Source: Myotis daubentonii (taxonomy: Eukaryota > Chordata > Mammalia > Chiroptera > Vespertilionidae). From it: a stretch of 64,000 bases of DNA. The stretch is from the NCBI RefSeq assembly GCF_963259705.1, contig NC_081852.1:60755859-60819858 (forward strand), in the 5' to 3' direction. Positions 54,981-64,000 of this stretch are shown piece after piece; the stretch's first letter is position 1, and every line of letters begins with the position of its first letter. Below the pieces are notes generated by a model. The model was not told the DNA's origin and searched no databases. It saw only the letters and a program-made list of their open reading frames with translations. The translations under genes were made by a program, and so were the position numbers.

Positions 54981-56458
54981 GCAACGCTAACAAACCGCGG
55001 GGAGGTGGATGGGTTTTAACGCATCAAGAACTTGGGCTGGAGTGTACTTAACAAGTTCCCGCCGGCGGTGGGGGAGAAGGTGCTGGAAAGAGGCACAGGG
55101 AGGGATTTGGCTCGGGGGATGGGGAGGATGGAGGCTGTGCACTGGGCTTTGGAAACAAATCGTTTCCTTCATTGTGAGGTGAGATGAAGAGCACCGTGCC
55201 TTCCCGGGGCTGGCGCTGCCTGGGAGCGCGGCGTCTTCCGGCGTTGTTGGCCTTTCGCACAGCTCATTAGGTCGCAAGCAGGGAAGAACCGCTAAATCTT
55301 GCTTTATTTGTCTGAATCGGACGGGCTTTCTGCAAAGCGGGCCTACCTGTGCGGACGTCGTCAACAGGGCATCTCTGGGATGGAAAAAAATAGACTCTGC
55401 CCCTCGATTTTTTTTTGAAACAGAGAAGAAGGCAAAGAAAAAGGAGAGTCAAGAGACTCGTGTCAAGAATGAAACTCCCGGGCCTTGTCCTGGGATCAGA
55501 GGCATCAGCCTAATCCATTCCCGGAAGCTCAGGGCTGAGCTGGGATGAGGGACCAGCGGCCCAGGTGACCGGGTGACAGGTTGAGACCTAAATGCCTCTG
55601 GGATATCGAAGACAGAGGCTCAGGCTCATCCCAGCATCACTTTATTGCCTTTGAGGATATTCCTGTGAAAATCGGTGATCAGCACGGGGTGTAGGCTGCG
55701 ATCCCAAAGTCACATGATCTTGAGGCCGTGGCGCTCAGCGCCCGCTTCCGCCCAGGAGGCCACTAACCTGGGATCAGCTACCAAAGTCACCTGAATATCC
55801 AATGAACCGCAGGCCCTGCCCCCTGATTCTCCGCATAAACTGGAGTGAAAAGGGTGACTTAGGAGGCGATCGTTGGCATTAGGTAGGATCCTCCATCCTA
55901 AAGAAGGAGTCCTAGGGACGTATTTTTACATACCAAGCTCCCAAGTCGTTTGAAAAATGTAATTTGATTTTTTAAAACTCCTTTCCCATGTAGTTTTTCA
56001 GGAACCCGCCTATTGTGGCGAAAGAGGCGCCGCTCTTTAATTTGGGGAGGGAGCTTCATGGCAAAGATCTTATACTTAAAAAAATTCAGGTGCCGTCACA
56101 TGAACGTTGTCCGCAGACCTCACCGTTCACTCTGTCTCGCTGCCATTTCCTGGTCTCTGGGCCGCTCAGATGCAGGCTTCGTGTCCGTTGGCTGGCCCTG
56201 CAGCGGGCCTGTCTGCCCGGCCGGGGCAGGAGGCTGGTCCCCCAGGGGCCATGCCGTGCCTGGCGCCTAAAGGGCGGCTGGGTAGCTCGCTCTCCCTTTA
56301 ATATGGTGAGAAGGGGACAGAGGGAGAGGGCACAGGCCTCACAGAGGCAACTTCCCGAGCTCAGGCGCTTTGGGGGGTTATCACACAAGTGGCACATGAG
56401 TGGGGAAGGGCCTGGTCAGAATCCCACAGCACTGCTATGTGTTACAGGCAGTGAGCCG
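54981..56458. other. Unannotated sequence
   Basis: Alternates between GC-rich and AT-rich. 55900-56100 has AT-rich stretches (GTAATTTGATTTTTTAAAAC) that could be a minor element. A 270-codon frame (56015-56827) passes through the following microsatellite and is not a gene. Confidence 0.35.
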
Positions 56459-56466
56459 TGTGTGTG

Positions 56467-56511
<45 letters not shown>
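56459..56511. repeat. (GT)n microsatellite
   Basis: About 26 GT units with one GC interruption. Confidence 0.97.
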
Positions 56512-56572
56512 TCACCTGGGTGGCTACCTTGGTCAGCCTCCTGGGTGTTGCTCTGGGCCAGTCACCTGGTTG

Positions 56573-56595
56573 GTTGCCATGGTGCCAAAGGCAAC
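56573..56595. promoter_or_regulatory. RFX-half-site inverted pair
   Basis: GTTGCCATGG at 56573-56582 (X-box left half plus centre), and GGCAAC at 56590-56595 forms the inverted partner with a longer spacer. A weak X-box-like candidate beside a GT microsatellite. Confidence 0.3.
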
Positions 56596-57556
56596 AAGGA
56601 ACAGAGATGCTGATGGGGAAGGAGATGCTCGGACGGGTAGGCCTGCAGGGCGGCCCTGGGCAGCGGGGGTGGAAGTCTGTCCCTGGGACAGAACCCTAGG
56701 CGCCTCTCCCTCCTCCTGGCTCCTGGTTTCCACCTGCAGAGAGAGGGTCTTGCTCAGCCTTCATGGAATCCAAGATGAGCCTGTCTCCCCTCAACGCTGC
56801 CCTCCCCAGCTCACATCCCAGGTCTAGTAGCGCAATGGTTATGGCGTCGAGGGAGCTGAGAAACTTCGGGGAGGGAAGGCGAGAAGGTTCGGAGCAGTCC
56901 TGCCGGTACAAGCGCAGGTTGTGATGTCTCCACTTCCCTCCTGCCCTTCCCACCACATCCAGTTAGCATGGCCCAGTGACAGCGGGCCGTGCACCAGCAG
57001 GAAGCTGGGACTCGCGCCTTCGGAAACAGGTGTTTTCCTAGGAGCGCCGGTGGGGTCCCAGGTAGGACGGGCCCTCCAGGCAGCTCCCAGCAGGAGGCCT
57101 GAGCCTCCGGGACCAGAACTTCTCTGGCGTGGGATCAGGTGGGCCCCTATTCATGTATCCCTTCCCCCCACGGTCTTCGCCTGAGCACCCCGTCCGTGCG
57201 TAGGGACCCGGGAGTCCTGGGGTACATGGCAGTGGAACAAAGGACTCTGACCTCATCGACGCTGAAGAGAGGACAGGGGAGACCAGCATGTCAGCCGAGT
57301 CGTCACACGGGCAGATGCTTAATTACAGACAGTGATGGGGGCTCTGGTGGGGGAGGAGGGATTGGCAGAAGCACCTGACAGGGGACTTGGCTTGTTCTGG
57401 AAGATCAGGGGCTGTTCTTGAGGAAGAGACGTTTTAGGGGTGCTCTGAGGAAGGAGGGTTTGGGTGGCCGGCACGGGGAGCCTTCCTGGCAGCGTCTGCG
57501 TTCCTTTCACGCTGGGGGAGCAGTGGGGGAGGGGCTGGGTGCGGTGGTTGAGTTTT
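56596..57556. other. Unannotated GC-rich sequence
   Basis: No recognised repeat or exon. The last ~14 bp are the left target duplication of the next SINE. Confidence 0.4.
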
Positions 57557-57775
57557 TTTTTTAATTTATTTTATTGATTTTTTTACAGAGAGGAAGGGAG
57601 AGGAATAGAGAGTTAGAAACATCGATGAGAGAGAAACATCGATCAACTGCCTCCTGCACACCTCCTACTGGGGATGTGCCTGCAACCAAGGTATATGCCC
57701 TTGACTGGAATCAAACCTGGGACCCTTAAGTCCGCAGGCTGATGCTCTATCCACTGAGCCAAACTGGTTAAGGCC
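57557..57775 (-). mobile_element. Ves SINE, copy 6
   Basis: Minus orientation with the 'CTTAAGTCCGCAGGCTGATG' head class (same as copies 1 and 8), antisense B-box GGAATCAAACC, 'GATCAACTGCCTCCTGC' hallmark and TTTTATTGATTTTTTTACAG tail. Flanks carry a near-perfect duplication: GTGGTTGAGTTTT (left, from 57544) and GTGGTTGGGTTTT (right, from 57778). Confidence 0.95.
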
Positions 57776-58019
57776 AGTGGTTGGGTTTTTGTAGCTTCTG
57801 CGGTTTTGAGCTTTGCTTCCTCGTAGACGCAGCGACACTGTCATGGACCTGGGCTTCGATGGAAAGACCTCTCCCTCCAGCCCCAGGGAGAGGGCCTGCC
57901 CAGACCACGTTCCAGCTCCGCACCTGGGCGCTGAGGACGAAAGCGAGAGGGTCCTCTCTCTCAGGGACACAGGATGAGGAGCAGGGCTGTCCCGTGAGCA
58001 AAGGCCACTCTCATGGAGT
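57776..58019. other. Unannotated sequence
   Basis: Mixed; nothing recognised beyond the SINE target duplication at its left edge. Confidence 0.4.
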
Positions 58020-58085
58020 CGACTCATGTGCCAGGCACCGTGCTGGCTGCTTCGTATAATTAAACGAGGCCTCTGGGTTCGGCAG
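58020..58085 (-). mobile_element. Possible MIR fragment
   Basis: 'ATGTGCCAGGCACCGTGCTG' followed by GCTGCTTCGTATAATTAAAC resembles antisense MIR (GTGCCAGGCACTGTGCTAGG...). Short, low confidence. Confidence 0.45.
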
Positions 58086-61000
58086 GTGAGAGCCAGGGTG
58101 CCCAGTTAGAGTGACTTTCAGGGAAACTGCATTTCCTCTTCGCTCTAAGCGTGCCCGCACAGGATGGCGAGCCAGGCACACAGAAACGCGTCTGGCTCTG
58201 TCTGCAGGCGTCTCCGCCGGGCGCCGGGGTGCTCTGGCCACCCTGCATTTAGCCGGCACAGCAGTTCTGCACAGAAGGCTGTAACCGGATCTCCGAGTTA
58301 CAGATAAGGAGCAGGATGAAGGGGGCGTCACTTCAGTTCACGTGGAATCCAGAGCCGCCAGCTTGTGGCACGGCTGGGAGGCGCGTCCATGGCGTGGTCC
58401 CCAGGCCGGAGGAGCACAGGCCTTCTCCCCGCAGCTGGACGTGTCTGCCGGAAGCGCTGGAAGACTGGCTTTTGGTGAAGCAGGAAGGACTTCTGCAGGG
58501 GAGAAGGGTGGGGGTAGGTGCGGGGCGGGAGAGGGGAGAAGGGGAGAGGGAGACACTTTGGAGACGGGCCAACCGGACCTTGGCAGAATGTGGGGTCAAA
58601 TCCAGAGCTCCCCGAAGGGGGCGTCATGGAACGAACCTCAGATGTGTCCTTGGCAAGGGGGTCTCTGGTCCATGGTCCCACCCGCTGATCTGGGTGAACC
58701 CCAGTGAGGTCAGCACACTGATGCTCAAGCGCCCTCGGACTAGGTTAATGCAGCGCAGGGAAGACTCTCCGCCACTAAGGCCTCCTCTCCATCCCCCGTC
58801 CTGTGGGATGCCAGCTCAGAGAACAGCGCGGGCACCTCTCCTACCCTGGCCAGACTGGGAGAGCGGGAGAAGCGGCCGCCTGGATGGGAGAAGTCCCTCC
58901 CCCCACGCCTTGCACACCATCCATTGTCGCACAGGTCACACGGCTTCTTCCCACGCCTGCGCCCTTTGCCTCAGCACCTTGGAAGCTTAGACTCTCTCTC
59001 AGCGCCTGACGCAGTGTGTTCTGCACAAACGCATGAATGGAAGGATGGCTGCCCACGGCCGGTGACTGGCCCGCCTGTGACCACAGGGCACAGCCCATTC
59101 TGGCCGCCCCACCAGGTTGGAAAGGGCGTGAGAGACAAGGTGCTGATGGCACCCTCGCGGCTCAGACAGCCCATCCTTCCTGGGCCCCGCCCTCTCGCTC
59201 TGGTCCCCGCCCGGCTGGGCTGGATGCTCTGAGTGTCAGCAGCCCGTGAGAGCTGTCCGACGGCCACCTGTCCCCACATGGACCTCACTGCCATCACCAA
59301 GGAAACGCAAGCTCTCGGGAGTAACGCGTCTCCTGTGGCCAGGCAGGTGGGGCCACACGGGGCTGATCAAGGGCTCTGATTCCAGATCGGAGAGAGCAGT
59401 GCCGGCGGATCAGGGGGACCCGGGGAAGGGACGGAGGTCGATCGGCCTGGAGAGCAGGGTTAATGCCTGAAGTGAGGTGTGTGCCTGCGGAGCGTTCTCA
59501 TAAATAAGCAGGTGGCGTCCTCCCCTCGGGTCCCTGGGGAGAGGACGGGCGGGCCATGGCGGGGCTCTGCTCCCCGACCTGCTCGGGACAAGGACCTCTG
59601 TTCTGCAGCGGTCTGGCCGCTTACACACCGGCTGACGGGGGCCTTCATCCCACAAGAGCAGAAGCCACTGGAAGGGCAGCCCGGCGCCTCCTCGTCATCG
59701 CCAGACCAGCCCACGCCCCCTGCGTTACTGCACGAGCAGGTGGCTTGTCCTTCTTCTCCACCAGCAATGCCTGGCTGAGAACCGGGCTTCCTCCCCAACC
59801 ATCAGCCACCGAGCACTGGCCGGACCACCCCTGTTTGCTGACCGCACCTGGGGGTGCCCTGTTGGTGTCAGCCTCTGTCCCAAGCGACCAGTGGCCTGCC
59901 AGGTCTGACAGCGAGATGGCTCTGGGCAGGGGAGGGGGTGCTGACGGCCCTGGTGTCCTTGCAGGCCTCTCTGTGCCCAGCCTGCAGCACTGACCTGCCA
60001 CCACGGCAGCCATCGGCACCTGTGACAGCCAGGGACCAGCCCAGGCTTACAGCTCCCAGGACTTCGGCGAGAGCTTCCACCCTGACCCAGATCACCCCCG
60101 GGATGTTTCCTGGAGAAGAACCGGCTTTTTCGGCTTTAGAGATGGATTTGCTTGACGCATGTGCTTCCTGCACATGGACCACAGGCCGAGAGAGACCTCG
60201 GGGCTGGAGGGACTCACAGAAACGCTGGCCAAGGCAGCCCAGACACGTCGAGTGACCAGCTCAACCTGGAACCACTTACGGGCAATTCAGAGCCCACATA
60301 GCAGACAGCGGACAGCGGACAAGGCACCTGCAGGGAGGGAACCCCGGGCTCACACTCCAGCACCCCCGTCCTTCAAGTTGGTGAGTTAGCCAAGTGCTCC
60401 AGGCCGTGCCTGCCCAGTGGGGTGATGTGCAGGTGCGATGCTCAGAGAGGCTCCAGGGACAGCCACGCTTGGCAAACCTGTGCACCGTGACATCAGGTCC
60501 AGGTCACGGGAGAAGCTGCTGAGGGACGGGAGGCAGGGCCGTGGTGACCTGCCTGTGCAGTGCACGTGCAGAGAGCGCCTGCTCCTGTGGGGTCCTGCCA
60601 CTGACGGATACAGACGGGCAAGGGGACGCGGGGTTTCCAGGCTGTGAGAGAGGAAGCAGGGACACTCCTGGACGCCTTCGGTCCTCTCCTGCCCCCTCCC
60701 TGCTGTGCCCACTGCTGCACCCCGCAGACCAGGGGCCGCGGCAGCCTGTGATGGGAGGATGTCCTGCGTGCCAGCTTATCTGCCCTTGGGCTGCCCCCTC
60801 CGCTCTGGTGCCGAGGGGTCTGCCTCCTCACTCAGCTCAGCCCGGTGAGTCATCAGGCATTTTGCACCATAGGCCATGTGGGCAGACGGCAGCACAGCCA
60901 AGATGCGGAGTCAGGAAATCGGGGCTCACAAGGTGTCCCCTCTCAGGATTCTGTCCACTCCAGGCAGTGTGGGTACACGCCGCCCACCCTCCCCGGTCCT

Positions 61001-61232
61001 GACTTCCGGGGCTTGTCCTGTCGGTGTGCCGTGGTGACATCTTCAGGGTAATTTTGTTTGCTAGCTCTCCCGGCTTTGCAATGTAAGTACAGTCATCGTT
61101 TCTTAAAACCTGGGACAGCCCGCCTGTCCTGCATGGAGCAAAAATCAAGGAGCGATTCCTTTGTACCTCCAAGGGTCAGAGTGATTGTGGTGTCGTTGGT
61201 GTGTCTGTTGGGTCCCTAAGCATCATATCCGG
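58086..61232. other. Unannotated GC-rich sequence
   Basis: About 3.1 kb of GC-rich DNA with dense overlapping frames on both strands (up to 224 codons at 58316-58990 plus), none with recognisable domains. A (GGACAGC)-like short repeat lies at 60303-60320. No transposon recognised. Confidence 0.4.
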
Positions 61233-61300
61233 CGTGTGTGTGTGTGTGTGGGGGGGGGTGGTGTGAGCGAGCGCGGGCGTGCGTGCATGCGTGTGTGTGG
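61233..61300. repeat. (GT)n with poly-G and GCGT-rich extension
   Basis: GT units run into nine or more G, then GTGAGCGAGCGCGGGCGTGC, then GT again. Confidence 0.9.
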
Positions 61301-61499
61301 TCTGGCATTCCTTACGAAAATTAGAACTTTCTTCCTCAAAGTCCTCTTACAGTGCCCTTCCCGGAAGGTGCTAGAATGAGGTGATGCCCAGCTCTGATGT
61401 TGACCCAAGAACGGGACGGCCCCTCGTGTGAGAAGTGCACGGCGGTGACCACGGCGACCGGCTCGTCCCCGGGCTCAGGCCTGAGCTCGGTGGGCTCTG
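61301..61499. other. Unannotated sequence
   Basis: Nothing recognised. Confidence 0.4.
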
Positions 61500-61960
61500 A
61501 CAAACTCCCATCTCTTGGTCCAAATGGTCAAATTAACACCAAATAGAGAATTGCATGCTTTTGCCACCATTAGAGGCGAACACACAATTAGAAGCCAGTC
61601 CGTCCGAGGCCTTCCGCGGCCGCTGCCCCCCCGAGCCAGCCCAGGTGACGTACTTGGCCACATTGTGAGAATTGGGTCCCGGAAGCGAGGAACCCACAGC
61701 ATGGATGGCGCCAGCATGACAAGTTGTCACTTTGCTGCGTGTCCCTTAACATGACTAAAGCGTCACGGCCAGGCGATCCCGGTGACTCTAGAATAATCAG
61801 GGCAACAGAACAGGGATGAATGGCAGTTCCTGTAATTACTCCAGAAAGAGGACCAAAGCAAACAGAGGTTCCCTCTAATTTTATAAATTCCCAGCAGGCG
61901 CCGGGCCACATCATTATCACTATAGAGGCTCCTGAGGAGCGCGCCGAAATCCCGCGCCGG
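61500..61960. promoter_or_regulatory. Strong candidate conserved noncoding element
   Basis: Repeat-free and balanced to AT-rich: GGTCAAATTAACACC near 61527, CACAATTAGAAGCC near 61583, GAATAATCAGGGC near 61791, TAATTA at 61833-61838 in TGTAATTACTCC, CTCTAATTTTATAAATTCC near 61873 and CATCATTATCACTATAG near 61909. Bounded on the right by CpG-rich sequence. Open frames here are short. Confidence 0.45.
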
Positions 61961-62110
61961 GTCACTCGCGGGCGGGCCACTGCCCGCACACCACCCCGGG
62001 CCATGCATGCAACTCAAGGGATGCTCAGAGGACTCGGGCATCGAGGGAGGGGACCAACCGCAGAGCAGCAGAGCTCCCCACAACCAGACACATGAGTCTC
62101 CATCTGTCAT
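61961..62110. other. Unannotated CpG-rich sequence
   Basis: CpG-rich to about 62010, then the flank of the SINE. Confidence 0.35.
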
Positions 62111-62325
62111 TGTTTTCCTAAATTTATATTTATTGAGTTCCTAGAGGAAGGGAGAGGGAGAGATAGAAACATCAGCGATGAGAAAAAACCATTGATTGAT
62201 CCCCCCTTTGCATGCCCCACACTGGGGACTGAGCCCATAATGCGGGCATGTGCCTCAACCAGGAATCGAACCACAACCTCCTGGTTCATGGGCCAATGCC
62301 CAACCATTGAGCCACACCAGCCAGG
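62111..62325 (-). mobile_element. Ves SINE, copy 7
   Basis: Minus orientation, 'GTGGTTGAGC' head class (antisense 'CCAACCATTGAGCCACACCA'), antisense B-box GGAATCGAACC, diverged centre with GATTGATCCCCCC, tail ATATTTATTGAGTTC. The possible target duplication (CTCCATCTG versus TTCCATCTC) is degenerate. Confidence 0.93.
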
Positions 62326-62346
62326 TTCCATCTCTTTTCCATGAAT

Positions 62347-62566
62347 TTTTTTTTAATATATTTTATTGATTTTTTACAGAGATGAAGAAAGAGGGATAGA
62401 GAGTTAGAAACATCGATGAGAGAGAAACATTGATCAGCTGCCTCCTGCACACTCCCTGCTGGGGATGTGCCCGCAACCAAGGTACATGCCCTTGACCGGA
62501 ATCGAACCTGGGACCCTTGAGTCCGCAGGCTGATGCTCTAGCCACTGAGCCAAACCAGTTAGGGCA
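62347..62566 (-). mobile_element. Ves SINE, copy 8
   Basis: Minus orientation, 'GAGTCCGCAGGCTGATGCTC' head class, antisense B-box GGAATCGAACC, GATCAGCTGCCTCCTGC hallmark, tail ATATTTTATTGATTTTTTAC. Target duplication CATGAATTTT (62340-62349) versus TATGAATTTT (62569-62578). It starts about 20 bp right of copy 7 in the same orientation. Confidence 0.95.
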
Positions 62567-62578
62567 TCTATGAATTTT

Positions 62579-63449
62579 AATGGACTGAAACTTCGGATCC
62601 AGCTGCCACTTTCTGGATGTGAGCGGACGAGCGCTGGGCAATGAGGAGGCCGAGCCCAGTGAGGGACAATTCTGGGGGGCACAGTGATGGAGACGTTTAT
62701 TAGTATTATTACTGCGGTGACTGTCAGTTAGGCGTCACCCGGGAGTGGCTCAGATCCCATGAGGAAAATGCGGTCGGAGCAGAGTCAGACCGTCTTCCCG
62801 TGAGTGACCGTGACCGTCCCGGAGAAACCAGACCCAGGGGATGAAGGCCCGGCAGGCGAATCGTTCCTTTTTCTACTTCCTGTTAGTGCTGCTGATGCTT
62901 TGACACCTAACAGCCCCAAACCACTGAGTATGGGCCTTCACCAGTGGGCATTTCTGGGCAACAAGGACCCCAGGAAGCAGGCGCCAAAAACAGGGGGGCA
63001 CTGACTCAGTGTGGGGGCACGGGGTTCATGTCCTGGCTTATTTCACCATCACCCCAGCTGCGGGCCAGGCCTGTTTGTCCGTTTGTCCATTGTGGGGCCA
63101 GTGGGACTTCAGCACATGTTCAAGTCCCAGCGCTCAATCCTGACGGACAAGACCCCGAGAGGAGGCCTTCCCAAGGAGGGGACGAGCAGGAGTCAGTTTT
63201 CTTTGCGTCCAGAACGGAGAAAAGTAAACAAGGCGTTGCTGTCGAAACCTGAAATCCCATCAAAGAGAATTCCCGGCCGGTAGCGCGCGGTCATCCAAAC
63301 CACGGAAACCCGAACAATGAGCAGGGCGCAAAGTCAGAAATTTATAGACGTTGGCCTCTGCCACGACATATCCTGGAAGAAGGAAAAAAAAGTGTTAAGA
63401 ACACAAACGCTGGGGGTGGATGTGAGGGCTCCGACACCGGCCGTCTGCC
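62579..63449. other. Unannotated sequence
   Basis: Mixed. No gene or repeat recognised. Confidence 0.4.
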
Positions 63450-63599
63450 GGGCCGACCTTGGGCCTGACCTCCGCAATATGTTTCCACAGGTAATCCCAC
63501 AAGTCTCCGGCCAAGTGCGCAGGCTTCCTGTCGGACGCCCCAGAGCGAGGAAGTGCCCAGCGCGGGGAGCGGGCGCCCCACGCCGCCCCCCACCAGCCG
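63450..63599. other. CpG-rich segment
   Basis: High CpG and G+C by eye, adjoining the candidate element to the right. Too short to call a CpG island without computing observed/expected CpG. Confidence 0.3.
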
Positions 63600-63960
63600 G
63601 ACCCAACCCGGGTAATTTATACTCGGTTTCATCACCTCGTCGCGCACACATGATGAAATTTATTTCTGCTGATAACCGGGGTTTCGGCCGCGCGGTGCGG
63701 AGGCGGTGTGACGAGCTGCTCTGTCCGGTTGCTGTTGGAATGTGCGCGGGGTGCACAGGGAGGCTGATGAATGACTGGGCTGGCAGATTCATAATCTCGG
63801 GTTTGGTGCAGCTGCGGAGGAAACTAATAGCTTGCAGGGACCGCGGAGGTCCCCGAGCTAATACCTGTCTCCTCCATCACAAATTGATGGCATTAAACAA
63901 AGAAGTTGACTCTGTTCACATCCTGCCAATCTAATTTTGGTGCCCCTGCAGCCATCCCGG
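63600..63960. promoter_or_regulatory. Strong candidate conserved noncoding element
   Basis: GGGTAATTTATACTCGG near 63611, ATGATGAAATTTATTTC near 63650, GCTGATAACC near 63669, GATTCATAATCTCGG near 63786, AACTAATAGC near 63823, AACAAAG (TCF/LEF/SOX type) at 63896-63902 and GCCAATCTAATTTTGG near 63925. The element mixes CpG-rich and TAAT-rich sequence and has no recognisable repeat. Confidence 0.45.
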
Positions 63961-64000
63961 TGTCGGGTGGCACGGAGGGCACTCGATGTCGCCTGTGGGA

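Noticed and set aside
56015..56827. 270-codon plus-strand frame
   Set aside because: Crosses the (GT)n microsatellite (Val/Cys run) and a candidate AT-rich stretch; no domain.
61820..62095. 91-codon plus-strand frame in a candidate element
   Set aside because: Part lies in CpG-rich, Arg/Pro-biased sequence; the preserved-looking DNA is better explained as noncoding.

Overview
The window reads as mammalian nuclear DNA from a vespertilionid bat. The evidence is interspersed repeats: eight Ves-type tRNA-derived SINEs (several with clear target-site duplications), one decayed non-autonomous HeliBat-like rolling-circle element (a family essentially confined to vesper bats), and a short hAT element with a perfect 8-bp target duplication. 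Older mammalian L1, L2, MIR, MER5/Charlie-type hAT and LTR-like fragments are also present. Nothing bacterial, phage or CRISPR-like is visible.

I find no protein-coding exon, tRNA, rRNA or snRNA gene that I can support. The long open frames run through SINEs, microsatellites, a 29-bp minisatellite or GC-rich sequence and look like chance or repeat-driven frames. I therefore treat the window as intergenic, or possibly deep intronic.

Layout. 1-8.9 kb: TAAT-rich islands in GC-rich sequence, with one SINE at 5.0 kb. 9-22 kb: mostly old repeats, namely L1 at 13.0, 15.9 and 16.4-18.3 kb, L2 at 19.0 and 20.9-21.7 kb, an LTR-like copy at 19.4 kb, SINEs at 10.3, 16.8 and 21.9 kb, and a 520-bp GAT/GGT array. 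22.1-38.8 kb: about 16.7 kb with no recognisable young transposon; it holds a 37-copy, 29-bp minisatellite (31.5-32.6 kb) and strong conserved-element candidates at 28.4, 33.1-33.9, 36.0-36.3 and 36.6-37.1 kb. 38.8-43.4 kb: an old minus-strand L1 broken up by a HeliBat copy, a fossil hAT-Charlie transposase tail and the 527-bp hAT. 43.4-48.6 kb: GC-rich sequence, then another L1 carrying a SINE. 48.6-55 kb: a second dense group of AT-rich candidate regulatory elements plus old MIR and LTR-like fragments. 55-64 kb: GC-rich sequence with three SINEs and two more candidate elements at 61.5 and 63.6 kb.

The pattern of GC-rich, tandem-repeat-rich background, sharply bounded AT-rich islands with homeodomain, MEIS, PBX and CCAAT-type motifs, and SINE-poor stretches resembles a regulatory gene desert around a developmental transcription-factor gene, perhaps in a subtelomeric setting. 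That is inference from composition and motifs; I could not align the sequence to any other genome, and I do not name a neighbouring gene.
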